From assembly GCF_008726925.1 (NCBI RefSeq), contig NZ_VYWO01000007.1:1-56052 (forward strand): a stretch of 56,052 bases of DNA, given 5' to 3'. This DNA is from Aerococcus sanguinicola. GTDB lineage: Bacteria; Bacillota; Bacilli; Lactobacillales; Aerococcaceae. Below, one piece after another: positions 22,286 through 31,040 of this stretch. The position numbers and the translations under genes are program-made. Below the pieces are notes generated by a model, which saw nothing but the letters and a program-made list of their open reading frames with translations, was not told where the DNA came from and did no database searches. Within the stretch, counting starts at the first letter, position 1. The number at the start of each line of letters is the position of its first letter.

Positions 22286-24091
22286 CTATTGTTGCTTGTC
22301 TAAATATGCTTGCCCCTCATGGACAAAGGCGCGAACGTCCTGGAGGGCCAGTGCAACGCCTTCTTGCCAGAAGTCAATCTGGGTCAAGTCAACGTCTAAG
22401 TGTTTGGCGGCCAAGTCTTCAACCGTCATGACAGCCGTATCCCGCAAGAGGGCTGTATAGCGTTCCGTGAAGTGGTCGGGGTCTTTCATCAGTTCAGCCA
22501 AAATCCCCTGGCTAAAGAGGTAGCCAAAACTATAAGGGAAGTTGTAGAAAGGCACATCGGAAATAAAGAAATGCAGTTTGCTAGCCCAGAAATGGGGATG
22601 GTAGCTATCGAGCGCCCCCGCAAAGGCCTCGCGCTGGGCGGAAACCATGAGCTGGTTCAAGCGTTCTTCCCCGACATAGCCGGCTTGACGTTCGCTGTAG
22701 AAATTCTTCTCGAAGAGGTAGCGGGCCCGGATATCCATAAACATGGCTGTGGTATTTTCCAACTCAGCATTGAGTAATTGCAGACGTTGACCGGGATCTT
22801 CAGCTTCCTGTAATTGGCTGCTGGCAATCAAATTCTCAGCCAAGGTGGACGCTGTTTCCGCCACATTCATGGCATAAGCTTGCTGCCAGGTGGACAGGTC
22901 GCGCATGACATAAGAATGGAAGGCATGGCCTAGTTCATGCGCCAGGGTACTCACATCTTGAGCGGACCCGGTAAAAGTCATGAAGATCCGCGATTCCCCG
23001 TTGGCTAGAGGCTCGGTACAATAGCCACCTGGTCGCTTACCCGGCCGGTCTTCGGCTTCCACCCAGCCGGACTGGAGAGCTTGGTCCGCAAAGTCCGCCA
23101 TCTCTTGGCTATAGGTCCGGAAATGATCGACCACAAAGCGGCAAGCTTCTTTCCAAGTATAGCGCTGAGCTTGACTGCCCGGTAAGGTTAAGGGCGCTGC
23201 CACATCCTGCCAATTTAGCTTATCCAAGTTGAGGAGTTTTTGCTTGGTCTTAAGGAATTGGAGGAGATCGGGACGGGCCCCATCGACTGCCTCCCACATG
23301 GCTTCTAAGGTCTGATAGCTCATCCGGTTGAGGCGCAGGGGTTCTTTGAGGAAGTCGTCCCCATGTGCCTTCTGCTTAGTCATCCGGTAGCCAGCTAAAT
23401 GGTTCAAGATTCGCGCAAAGACGGGACCCATTTGGCTAAAGGCTTCTTCCCAAGCCTTAAAGAAGGCCGCTCGTTTCTCAGGGTCTTCATCGTCTAACAT
23501 ATGGTTCATGGCTTGGCCCACTGAGTAAACCGTCTGACTCCCCTCAGGCTGGATATGGAGGCAGGCAACCAGGCTATCATAGGTCTGCGACCATGCCTCG
23601 ATGCCATCCCGGTCCAGAGCCAGGAGCAAGCGCTCGGTTTTTGGCTCCAGGGCCCGGCTAGCTTGCTGGCGTCTTTCCTCTAAGTGGAAACGATATGGGG
23701 CAAGCGCTGGACTAGCCAAGAGATCTCGCCAGTCTTCATCCGACCAGAGGAGCAGTTTTTGGTCAAATTTTAAGTTCAGACTATCAAAGCCTTCTAGGAG
23801 TTGGCCAACCCGGTCGAGAGCTAAGACGGGCTCTTCGGCTTGAATATCGGTATCCGCAGCCATTTGAGCAAAACTATCCAGAGTCACTAAGTCTGCTTCC
23901 AAGTCTTCTAAGCCCTGAATCAGTTGGTAGAGGGCTTGGTCAGCGTCCGCTTCTTTAGCTTCAAAGTTTTTTATTTTCTTATTTAAGAGTTCTTTTTCGA
24001 TTTTAGCAGCTTCCAGGCTCTCCTTAAAAGCTGAGCCTTCTACCCCAGCTGGGTAGAGGTCATCAAGCTGCCAGGTGTTTGGATAAGTCAT
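22286..24091 (-). CDS. pepF: Oligoendopeptidase F (M3 family)
   Basis: 601 residues from ATG at 24091, where AAGGAGG lies 5 nt upstream; an in-frame ATG at 24118 lacks one. M3 zinc metallopeptidase that cuts intracellular peptides of roughly 7-17 residues. The HEXXH zinc motif is in LAHELGHAFHSYVM, with the third ligand in the following helix (MNVAETASTLAE). It heads pepF-folC-folE-folB-folK by spacing, although its peptide role has no obvious link to folate. No convincing promoter was recognised upstream. Confidence 0.96.
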   Translation of the reverse strand: MTYPNTWQLDDLYPAGVEGSAFKESLEAAKIEKELLNKKIKNFEAKEADADQALYQLIQGLEDLEADLVTLDSFAQMAADTDIQAEEPVLALDRVGQLLEGFDSLNLKFDQKLLLWSDEDWRDLLASPALAPYRFHLEERRQQASRALEPKTERLLLALDRDGIEAWSQTYDSLVACLHIQPEGSQTVYSVGQAMNHMLDDEDPEKRAAFFKAWEEAFSQMGPVFARILNHLAGYRMTKQKAHGDDFLKEPLRLNRMSYQTLEAMWEAVDGARPDLLQFLKTKQKLLNLDKLNWQDVAAPLTLPGSQAQRYTWKEACRFVVDHFRTYSQEMADFADQALQSGWVEAEDRPGKRPGGYCTEPLANGESRIFMTFTGSAQDVSTLAHELGHAFHSYVMRDLSTWQQAYAMNVAETASTLAENLIASSQLQEAEDPGQRLQLLNAELENTTAMFMDIRARYLFEKNFYSERQAGYVGEERLNQLMVSAQREAFAGALDSYHPHFWASKLHFFISDVPFYNFPYSFGYLFSQGILAELMKDPDHFTERYTALLRDTAVMTVEDLAAKHLDVDLTQIDFWQEGVALALQDVRAFVHEGQAYLDKQQ

Positions 24092-24289
24092 TGAATCCTC
24101 CTTAATTATGGTTTTCACACTTAAAACAATGGCATGAATGTTTGAAAACTGTCTTGGATACAGCCGCTATCTGCCTGCCGGTCGAAGGGCTATCTTTCTA
24201 TTGACGTACAAAGTCTTTGCCTGCAAATTGCTTTATTGTATTTGCTCTCAGACCCTCCGAGTGCAAATAGGACGCTTGCTTTATGCTCT
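24092..24289. other. Intergenic DNA, degenerate repeat remnants
   Basis: About 200 bp between pepF and array B. A stretch CTCTCAGACCCTCCGAGTGC (24245-24264) resembles 18735-18755 and 37623-37645, suggesting decayed repeat units. No gene, terminator or clear promoter was found. Confidence 0.4.
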
Positions 24290-24589
24290 CAGAGAAGCTG
24301 AAAGCAGAAAAGCCAATGTGCCCTCAACGCCTCTGCTCACACCCTTTAGTCGGGCTCGACTTGGCAGACTCGGAGTGATTTCACAAGTCTCCGCCGCAGT
24401 CTGTAAGACTGCTCTGCGGACTTGCTCCAGTGAAAGGAAGCTAAACGCGCACCCTCACACCCTTTTTAGTTGGGCTCGCAGAGGCAGAAGTTTCTCCACT
24501 TCACACGATCGAAACGTGCAAGCAGAGCTTGCCCTTTTTCGTTCGTGCTCCAGTGGTAAGCTTCTAACCGCCTCTGCTCACACCCTTTT
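24290..24589 (-). repeat. Family 1 hairpin array B, two units plus remnant
   Basis: A remnant ends at 24343; units occupy 24346-24457 and 24467-24585. Boundaries carry CACACCCTTT and TAGTYGGGCTCG. In the second unit GCAGAGGC and GCCTCTGC, AGAAG and CTTCT, CCACT and AGTGG, and CACGA and TCGTG pair around GCAAG/CTTGC. The first unit has a left arm that no longer matches its right arm, as if exchanged. On the minus strand the array begins four A residues after the stop codon of the 24590-25144 gene. Confidence 0.8.
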
Positions 24590-25144
24590 TTAAAGTATTT
24601 TTTCGCGGATGAGGCGTTGGCAGATGGGGAGTAAGATGAGCATGAAGGCGAGGTTGCCTAAGGCGTGGCCGGTGTCATAGGGGAGACCGGCTAGGTAATA
24701 GGTCCAGAAGGGCATGCCGAGGCCGAAGAGCAGGAGCATCATGTAGCTGACAACTAGGCCGTAACAGTAGCCGGCTATTAGGGACCAGGCTAAGACTACT
24801 AAAGGGGATTTGAAGGCCCCTAGCTTCATCAAGAGATAGCTGATCAGGACCACCGCCCCGTAAGCTAAGATCTGGCCAAGTGTCCAAGGCCCCATGCCTA
24901 AAATCAGATTGCTGAGCAGCATGATTAAGGTCGCTACGATCAAGCCCCCCGACAAGCCAAAAAGTGGCACGGCAAGGATAACCATATCCGTAACGGGTTG
25001 GATATTGGGCAGTCCACTGACGAGAATCCGCCCCACCACAGCTACAGCTACCCATAAGCTCAAATTCGTCAAACGCCGGGTCAACGATAATTGCTGGAAA
25101 TAAGGATAGCGCACCAGGTCCAAGTCGACTTTAGGGATTTTCAT
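24590..25144 (-). CDS. ECF transporter S component-like membrane protein
   Basis: 184 residues, about five to six membrane helices. The segment NIQPVTDMVILAVPLFGLSG followed by GMGPWTLGQILAYGAVVLIS is the pattern of energy-coupling-factor S components, which bind vitamins or other micronutrients and dock on a shared EcfAAT module. A basic cytoplasmic N-terminus (MKIPKVDLDLVRYPYFQQLS) precedes the first helix. No EcfA or EcfT gene is nearby, as usual for group II systems. Substrate cannot be read from sequence. The stop is followed at once by hairpin array B. Confidence 0.7.
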   Translation of the reverse strand: MKIPKVDLDLVRYPYFQQLSLTRRLTNLSLWVAVAVVGRILVSGLPNIQPVTDMVILAVPLFGLSGGLIVATLIMLLSNLILGMGPWTLGQILAYGAVVLISYLLMKLGAFKSPLVVLAWSLIAGYCYGLVVSYMMLLLFGLGMPFWTYYLAGLPYDTGHALGNLAFMLILLPICQRLIREKIL

Positions 25145-25164
25145 TTTGTTTTTCCTCTTCTACT

Positions 25165-26166
25165 TTAGAACAAATTCTTAATACTTTCAATATTCTTCAA
25201 TTCAATCGCGATCGTGCCATCTGGATTATTCTTAATTTCCACTACCTCAGGATCATTGAAGAGGTCAAGGGGAATCGTTAATTCGATTCCATTATCAAAT
25301 TTCAACTTTTGGCGCTGCATCTTGGCCGATAACATATCAGGGCTTGCGGCTTGCTGGTGGATCATCCCCATTTCTTCCGTTTCCCGCAGATAGGTTTGCT
25401 TCTGACTCATGTTATCCCCGTAGAGTTGGTCCGCCAGCTTGCGGTTATCGAATTCTTGGTCATCATAGACCGCATGGTAGAGAATATCTTTAGCCTCTGC
25501 TAGGGCTTGGTAGTCGGCTTCATTATAATGCTTGGCCGTCTTTTCAACGCCTTTTTTCACAATTTTCAGATTTTCATTCATATTGAGATTAGTTTCAATA
25601 CCAAGAAAAATCTCGCTCAGATAAGGCATCCGCTCGCCCGTCTCTTCCATCAAATGATTTTTCTCAATGAGGAAGTATTCACTCGTCTCTGGGCAATAAA
25701 GAAAGCCTTCGTCAATAGCTTGCTTGGCCTTGGGTAGGATGGACCGGTGAACAATCAGATCATTGCGCAGGACTTCGTCATCGGTTGAAACAAAATGGGT
25801 AAAGGATTCATTATGGTTCAATTTAAACATTCCTACAAAAGGAAAGTCATTCAGCACAATCGATACCCATAGTAGGTCTGCTGGCGGAATATCTGGATTT
25901 AGGCGCAAGATCTGAAAGAATTTAGAGGTCAGGGGCCGGGTAGTAGCTTGGAAGTCACTGGCCAGACTTTGGAGCTTGTCATAGATAGGCGCAGTTTCTG
26001 GAATCACGCCATTCTTCTGCTTACCGGTCTGCATGACCTGGTTGACCTTGCAATCCACATAATGAATAATGGTCTCGTCCCGGAAGTCTAAAGCCGCTTG
26101 AGAAAGGATAGCTTCGCTGGTATTAACATCATAAATATGGAGGATAGCATCCCGAATTTGAATCAT
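25165..26166 (-). CDS. Nucleoid-associated protein, NdpA/YejK family
   Basis: 333 residues, cytoplasmic, mildly acidic. The N-terminal IRDAILHIYDVNTSEAILSQ and the following layout match the nucleoid-associated 37-kDa (NdpA/YejK) family. Members were first purified with nucleoids; in some species they lie in or near mobile elements, but here the setting is ordinary. It is 20 nt upstream of the ECF S-like gene and probably in the same transcript. Function is inferred from the family name only. Confidence 0.8.
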   Translation of the reverse strand: MIQIRDAILHIYDVNTSEAILSQAALDFRDETIIHYVDCKVNQVMQTGKQKNGVIPETAPIYDKLQSLASDFQATTRPLTSKFFQILRLNPDIPPADLLWVSIVLNDFPFVGMFKLNHNESFTHFVSTDDEVLRNDLIVHRSILPKAKQAIDEGFLYCPETSEYFLIEKNHLMEETGERMPYLSEIFLGIETNLNMNENLKIVKKGVEKTAKHYNEADYQALAEAKDILYHAVYDDQEFDNRKLADQLYGDNMSQKQTYLRETEEMGMIHQQAASPDMLSAKMQRQKLKFDNGIELTIPLDLFNDPEVVEIKNNPDGTIAIELKNIESIKNLF

Positions 26167-26309
26167 GATCTTCCCTCTTTCTTGAAAAATTACACCCTTT
26201 CATTTTAACCAATTTAGCGCTAAAAAGCGAATGGAATTCTTGAAGGCAGGAGAACAGACCTTTAAGGGATTTTATGCTATGCTTGATGTAAATTAAAAGG
26301 AGGTTGCCT

Positions 26310-26849
26310 ATGTCAGTCGAAACAGTTTTAAATTTTTGGTTTGAAGAATTAGGCCCAGAAAAATGGTTCAACGGTGGTGACAGTGTCGACCAAGAAATTG
26401 CAGAGCGTTTTAGCCAGCTCCACCAAGAAGTGCGAGATGGCGAGCATGCAGATTGGCGGGAAAGTTTACGCGGCCGTTTAGCAGAAATTATTGTTCTCGA
26501 CCAGTTCTCAAGAAATCTCTACCGCGGGAGTGGTCAAGCCTATGCCCAGGATGATATGGCCCTCGCCCTGGCCCAAGAATGCATCCGCCTAGAAGACCTG
26601 TCTTCACTCAGCCCCGAAGCCCGCAGTTTCATCTATATGCCCTTCATGCACTCCGAGTCTCTTGTCATCCACAATCAGGCGATGGAACTTTTCAGCTCCG
26701 AAGAAGCTCTGGAGACCAACCTGAAATATGAAAAGGCCCACTATGAAATCATTGAAAAATTTGGCCGTTACCCCTACCGTAACGAGGCATTAGGCCGGGA
26801 AAACACCCCTGAAGAAGAAGAGTATTTAAAGCATAATGACGGTTTCTAG
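26310..26849 (+). CDS. DUF924 family protein
   Basis: 179 residues from ATG at 26310, with AAGGAGG 6 nt upstream; the TTG at 26304 abuts the Shine-Dalgarno and is unlikely. Family features: VLNFWFEELGPEKWF at the N-terminus, LAEIIVLDQFSRNLYRG, and FIYMPFMHSESLVIHNQAMELF. DUF924 proteins are all-helical, tetratricopeptide-like and of unknown function. Single gene, with its own strong terminator. Confidence 0.88.
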   Translation: MSVETVLNFWFEELGPEKWFNGGDSVDQEIAERFSQLHQEVRDGEHADWRESLRGRLAEIIVLDQFSRNLYRGSGQAYAQDDMALALAQECIRLEDLSSLSPEARSFIYMPFMHSESLVIHNQAMELFSSEEALETNLKYEKAHYEIIEKFGRYPYRNEALGRENTPEEEEYLKHNDGF

Positions 26850-26860
26850 AAAGCCATCAT

Positions 26861-26905
26861 AAACCCCCCTCGCATCTGAACGTTATCAGATAGAGGGGGT
26901 TTTAT
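26861..26905 (+). terminator. Terminator of DUF924 gene
   Basis: AACCCCCCTC-GCATCTGA pairs with TCAGAT-AGAGGGGGTT, followed by TTATCTTT. Confidence 0.85.
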
Positions 26906-26929
26906 CTTTAGTCTTTTTAAAGGGGGACT

Positions 26930-27127
26930 TGTAAATGGGGCCCTGTTTGAAACTTGACTCGGTCCTACTTGCTAACAGGGCCCTCATTTGAAACTTGAAA
27001 CGATCCTACTTGCTAACAGGGCCCCCATTTGAAACTTGGCCCGGTCCTACTTGCTAACAGGGCCCTCATTTGAAACTTGATCCGGTCCTACTTGCTAACA
27101 GGGCCCCCATTTGAAACTTGACCCATA
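26930..27127. repeat. 41-bp tandem array between convergent terminators
   Basis: The landmark TCCTACTTGCT starts at 26963, 27004, 27045 and 27086, exactly 41 bp apart; a fifth partial unit ends near 27127. Each unit carries GGGCCC and TTTGAAACTTG. Variation is confined to about 4 bases after CTTG and to one base in GGGCCCYCATTTG. No ORF with a ribosome site. It fills the whole gap between the DUF924 and galU terminators. Confidence 0.92.
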
Positions 27128-27131
27128 TCTA

Positions 27132-27187
27132 ACAATAAAAACAAGCTAGCGAGGAAGAGTCTTCCTTGCTAGCTTGTTTTTTATTGT
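27132..27187. terminator. Bidirectional terminator after galU
   Basis: A long stem ACAATAAAAACAAGCTAGC (27132 onward) with GCTAGCTTGTTTTTTATTGT (to 27187) and an inner AGGAAGA/TCTTCCT; T-runs on both strands. Confidence 0.85.
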
Positions 27188-27193
27188 ATACTT

Positions 27194-28090
27194 CTAACCG
27201 CCAAGTCTCTCACCCTTTAATTTAGGGATGATTTCGTCTCTGAGGTAGGCTTTGAATTCAGGGCCGGTTTGTTTGTGGCGGAGGGCGTATTGGATGCTGG
27301 CTTTGACCATGCCGAGGGGTTCGCCAACTTCATACCATTCGCCATTGAAGATAAGGCCATTTAAGCCTTGGTCTTGGGCAATCTGGCTGAGGGCATCACT
27401 GAGTTCGATTTCGCCAGAAATAGGGTTCACTTCTTGACCTGCTAGGGCTTGGAAGATGCTTTTGTCTAGGACATAGCGCCCACAGATAGCGTATTGGCTA
27501 GGCGCCTGGCCTTGAGGTTTTTCAATGACATTACCTGCTTGGAGCATCCCCTCTTCTGCGGCTTGGTCAGGGTCCAGGATACCATAAAGATGGGTCAAAT
27601 CTTCATCAATTTCTTGGACTAGAACAGAGCTCTTGCCCGTCTTATCATAGGCTGCCATGAGGGCCTGGGAGGCAGACTCTTCACTCACTAAGATGTTATC
27701 ACTCAACATCAAGAGGAAGGGCTCTTCTCCTACAAAGGACTCTGCCAGGGCAACTGCATCGCCCAAGCCCTTAGGATAGTGCTGACGTTTGAACTGGATA
27801 TTCTCCAAGGTGGAATCTTGGACCATGGCTAGGAGCTCATCCTTGCCCTTGGCTTCCAAGTTCTCTTCCAATTCAATATTGGCATCGAAATGGTCTTCTA
27901 CTGAGCGCTTATGGCGGCCGGTAATGACAAGAATCTCTTCAATTCCTGCTGCTAGGGCTTCTTCAACAACAAATTGGACAGCTGGTTTGTCCATGACAGG
28001 GATGATTTCCTTGGCCATGGACTTGGTTGCTGGGAGGAAACGTGTTCCTAAACCAGCTACTGGAATAACCGCTTTTCTAATCTTTTTCAC
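27194..28090 (-). CDS. galU: UTP--glucose-1-phosphate uridylyltransferase
   Basis: 298 residues from GTG at 28090, with AAAGGAG 8 nt upstream; an in-frame extension to 28111 would include the Shine-Dalgarno itself. GalU makes UDP-glucose for glycolipids, polysaccharide and wall polymers. The nucleotide-binding signature is IPVAGLGTRFLPATKSMAKE, with the following MDKPAVQFVVEEA. The gene follows murC with 38 nt between, and ends at a strong terminator. Confidence 0.96.
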   Translation of the reverse strand: MKKIRKAVIPVAGLGTRFLPATKSMAKEIIPVMDKPAVQFVVEEALAAGIEEILVITGRHKRSVEDHFDANIELEENLEAKGKDELLAMVQDSTLENIQFKRQHYPKGLGDAVALAESFVGEEPFLLMLSDNILVSEESASQALMAAYDKTGKSSVLVQEIDEDLTHLYGILDPDQAAEEGMLQAGNVIEKPQGQAPSQYAICGRYVLDKSIFQALAGQEVNPISGEIELSDALSQIAQDQGLNGLIFNGEWYEVGEPLGMVKASIQYALRHKQTGPEFKAYLRDEIIPKLKGERLGG

Positions 28091-28128
28091 TTGCTTGGCT
28101 CCTTTCAGCACCGTTTGCGTCTAAGTCT

Positions 28129-29448
28129 CTAACGTGATTTCAAGGCTTCGGCATAGGCTCGACCGTACTTAGGCACATCACCTGCTCCCATAAAGAGAAC
28201 AACAGCATCATGGTAGCCCATCAGTGGGCTCATATCGTCTAAGTCTAAGATTTGAACCGGCTTGGTCACTTTGGCAGCCAGGTCTTCGCTGGATACTTGG
28301 TGGGTATCCTGCTCCCGCGCTGAAGCAAAAATCTCACACAAGAAGACTTCATCCGCCTGGTCAAGCGCCTGAGCGAATTCATCCATCAAGGCCAGGGTTC
28401 GACTGTAGGTATGGGGTTGGAAGACCGCAATAATCTTCTTCTCCGGATAGCGTTGTTTAGCAGCATCCAGAGTGGCTGTAATTTCTGAAGGATGGTGGGC
28501 ATAATCGTCCACGAGAATCATGTCAGCTACTTCTGTCACATTGAAGCGACGTTTGACCCCAGCGAAGGATAAGAGGGCTTCTTGCACCTTGTCAGCTGGG
28601 AAGTTTTCTAAGCAGCAGAAGCCAATCACAGCCAAGCTATTGAGGATATTGTGCTCCCCGCAGCCCTTGATTTGGAAGTGGCCATAGTCTTTGCCTTGGA
28701 CTTCCACATCAAATTGGCAGCCCGTCGTATCCCGAACCACATGGTGGGCAACAATATCATAGTCCCCCTCAATGCCGTAATAAAGCACATGGTCCTTGTC
28801 GGCTAGGCGTTGGAGGTAGGGGTCATCTCCATACATGATGGCCTTCTTCTGTACCTGGCTGGCGAACTGGCTGTTAGCCGCAAAGACTTGGTCAATGTTT
28901 TGATAATAGTCTGGATGATCGAAATCAATATTCGTAAAGATCGCATAGTCCGGTTCATAGGCGAGGAAGTGCTCCCGGTATTCATCAGCCTCTAGGACAA
29001 AGTATTCCGCCGCTTCATCCCCGTAACCAGTCCCATCTCCAATCAAATAGGAAGTGGGAACATTGAGGGAGAGGACATGGGACATCAGGCCTGTGGTTGA
29101 GGTTTTACCGTGCGAGCCCGTGATAGCCACGCTCGTATAATGCTTAATCAATTCACCCAAGAACTTGTGGTAGCGGGTTACTTTCAGGCCAAGGGCTTTG
29201 GCCTTCTTAACCTCTGGATGGTCATCAGGGAAGGCGTTACCTAGGATGATTTCCATGCCTTCATGAATATTATTCGGATCGAATGTTAAGAGACGAATAT
29301 CTGCAGCTTCTAAGCCTTGTTGGGTAAAGAAGTAGGTCTCCACATCTGAACCTTGCACCTTATAGCCTGCTCCGTATAGAACCAGTGCCAAGGCACTCAT
29401 TCCAGAACCTTTGATTCCTGTGAAGTGATAGATCGTTTCTTTATTCAT
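28129..29448 (-). CDS. murC: UDP-N-acetylmuramate--L-alanine ligase
   Basis: 439 residues from ATG at 29448, matching the usual 437-443. MurC adds L-alanine to UDP-MurNAc, the first peptide step of peptidoglycan synthesis. Seen: FTGIKGSGMSALALVLYGAG for the UDP-binding N-terminal domain, the P-loop TGSHGKTSTTGLMSH, TNIDFDHPDYY and DDYAHHPSEI in the central and C-terminal domains. The in-frame extension to 29511 is not MurC-like. The ATG overlaps the stop of the upstream ORF by 8 nt (ATGAATAA), so translation is coupled. Confidence 0.96.
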   Translation of the reverse strand: MNKETIYHFTGIKGSGMSALALVLYGAGYKVQGSDVETYFFTQQGLEAADIRLLTFDPNNIHEGMEIILGNAFPDDHPEVKKAKALGLKVTRYHKFLGELIKHYTSVAITGSHGKTSTTGLMSHVLSLNVPTSYLIGDGTGYGDEAAEYFVLEADEYREHFLAYEPDYAIFTNIDFDHPDYYQNIDQVFAANSQFASQVQKKAIMYGDDPYLQRLADKDHVLYYGIEGDYDIVAHHVVRDTTGCQFDVEVQGKDYGHFQIKGCGEHNILNSLAVIGFCCLENFPADKVQEALLSFAGVKRRFNVTEVADMILVDDYAHHPSEITATLDAAKQRYPEKKIIAVFQPHTYSRTLALMDEFAQALDQADEVFLCEIFASAREQDTHQVSSEDLAAKVTKPVQILDLDDMSPLMGYHDAVVLFMGAGDVPKYGRAYAEALKSR

Positions 29449-30235
29449 GGTTATGCTTATCTCCTGTTCCTTGGTGTTTCGAATAATAAGGGGTTTGTTT
29501 ACTGTCCTCATCGTTTAAGCCAGCAAACACACTCCCCTTGGCATAGCGGGGCCGCTCCTGGGCCATAATCGCTTGAAAATCGCGGTTGAGTCCACCCTGG
29601 CGTTGCTTGCTTGAACTGGTCTTCTGTCCGTTAGACTTGACGGGTTGATTGGCAGCCTTGTGGGGCTTACTTGGCTTATTAGATCCTTGGATCAAGTGCT
29701 TGGCCTGTGCCTTTGTAGCCTCCTGCCGCCGCTTCTTGTCTCGCATATAGTCTGCCTGGTCAGAGCTCTTGACGGACCGGGTCTGAGCTTTCTGCTGGAT
29801 AGAGGGAACCTCAGACGGTCGGAAGGCCCGACGGAATTGATAGTTCTCATAAGCCCGCAAGTCACGCCGTATCTTCTCATAGCGTGCTTCCCGCTCTTCA
29901 TCCCGGTGGAGGGCATAGTCTTGTTGGCCCTCCCGTTGGCGGCTCGGTCGTCGGCTAGACACCGTATTAAAATTATTAATGGGCTGCTGGCGAGCCTGGT
30001 CGAAGCGGTGCTGGCGCTGGGCTTCCTTCTGATGGCTTTGAGGGGTCCACCACTTGTCATAGCTCTGGGGCTGGCGGTCACGCTTCTGCTCATTGAGATC
30101 ACTTCGCCAATTCATATAGTTCGGGAAGTAAGGTTTTTGGGCCTTATCAGTTAAGAGCTTGTCATCTTTCTTTTGGTAAAAGGGTTGAAAATGCTCTTCA
30201 CGCTCGCGTTTCAACCGTTCATCCTGCCACTTCAA
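29441..30235 (-). CDS. Unknown basic, low-complexity protein between ytpR and murC
   Basis: 264 residues from TTG at 30235, with AAGGAGG upstream. It has no membrane segment and no cysteine; it is rich in Q, R, K, D and S, with a likely disordered middle (QREGQQDYALHRDEEREARY) and a lysine/serine-rich C-terminal third. I do not recognise a domain. In Bacillus subtilis the slot between ytpR and murC holds the FtsK-like translocase SftA, whose N-terminus is long and charged; this could be a remnant or functional relic of that part without the ATPase, or an unrelated protein. It is coupled to murC by overlap, 30 nt after ytpR. Confidence 0.7.
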   Translation of the reverse strand: MKWQDERLKREREEHFQPFYQKKDDKLLTDKAQKPYFPNYMNWRSDLNEQKRDRQPQSYDKWWTPQSHQKEAQRQHRFDQARQQPINNFNTVSSRRPSRQREGQQDYALHRDEEREARYEKIRRDLRAYENYQFRRAFRPSEVPSIQQKAQTRSVKSSDQADYMRDKKRRQEATKAQAKHLIQGSNKPSKPHKAANQPVKSNGQKTSSSKQRQGGLNRDFQAIMAQERPRYAKGSVFAGLNDEDSKQTPYYSKHQGTGDKHNHE

Positions 30236-30265
30236 GGCTCCCCCTCCTTAGCTTCTTAGTCTCTT

Positions 30266-30901
30266 CTAGTCCGTTGTCAAACTGGACAGATCCAATTCAG
30301 AAAACGGTGTTCCTACAGGCACGTCGTCCTTAATTTCAATAATTCCTTGGAGCTTGTGTTCAGGGTCAACGCCTAATTCGTAAGCTGAACACAACATCCC
30401 TGAGCTCTGCACACCGCGCAATTCACTTGGCCAAATCACTAGACCATCCGGCATCACGGCGCCTGGTAAGGCAGCAACGACCTTCATGCCTTCATGCACA
30501 TTGGCTGCCCCGCAAACAATTTGATAGCTTTGGTCGTCGCCCACCTGGGTTTCGGTAATATGCAAGTGGTCCGAATCCTCATGGTCAACACACGACTTCA
30601 CATAGCCGACCACAATAGCCGGGTCATTATTGGTGCTGATGGTTTCAAAGCCCTTCTCATAGAGCAGTTGGTTGAGCGTATCGAGCTGCTCATCTGTCAA
30701 GTGCACCTGGCCTGACCCCTCTAATTTAATATAGTCAGAGATGGAATGGAAGTTATAACCCATGGTATTATCCGTCTCTTGGTTATAAATCCGCGTGATT
30801 CCTGCAATAGTTTCCGTTGCAATTTGGTCTCTTTGTAACTGGCCGCGTGTCACCATCAAGACATCGCCGACGCCCTTCGGATTGTAAAAACAGATCCACA
30901 T
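30266..30901 (-). CDS. ytpR: YtpR-like tRNA-binding domain protein
   Basis: 211 residues from ATG at 30901, where AAAAGGAG lies 10 nt upstream; start MWICFYNPKGVGDVL is the conserved N-terminus. The C-terminal half is an EMAP/Arc1p-type OB-fold (IVVGYVKSCVDHEDSDHLHI; VCGAANVHEGMKVVAALPG; LRGVQSSGMLCSAYELGV), the tRNA-binding domain also found in PheT and MetRS. Cellular role unclear. It heads ytpR-X-murC-galU, and a T-tailed hairpin lies in its leader at 30970-31001. Confidence 0.9.
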   Translation of the reverse strand: MWICFYNPKGVGDVLMVTRGQLQRDQIATETIAGITRIYNQETDNTMGYNFHSISDYIKLEGSGQVHLTDEQLDTLNQLLYEKGFETISTNNDPAIVVGYVKSCVDHEDSDHLHITETQVGDDQSYQIVCGAANVHEGMKVVAALPGAVMPDGLVIWPSELRGVQSSGMLCSAYELGVDPEHKLQGIIEIKDDVPVGTPFSELDLSSLTTD

Positions 30902-30969
30902 GAATAATTTGCTCCTTTTCTTCATTTACTGGCAGTCTAGCTACCTTGCTTTGGCTTCATCCCAAGATG

Positions 30970-31001
30970 AAAAAATAGTCTAGTTAATTTCTAAACTAGA
31001 C
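30970..31001 (-). terminator. Terminator-like hairpin in ytpR leader
   Basis: GTCTAGTT (30994-31001) pairs with AACTAGAC (30978-30985), loop of 8, followed by TATTTTTT. It lies between a good promoter (31041-31069) and the ytpR start, so it is either an attenuator or the end of a roughly 65-nt RNA. Confidence 0.7.
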
Positions 31002-31040
31002 AAGCCTTCTTAATATAAAGCATCAGATCATTCCTTTCAA

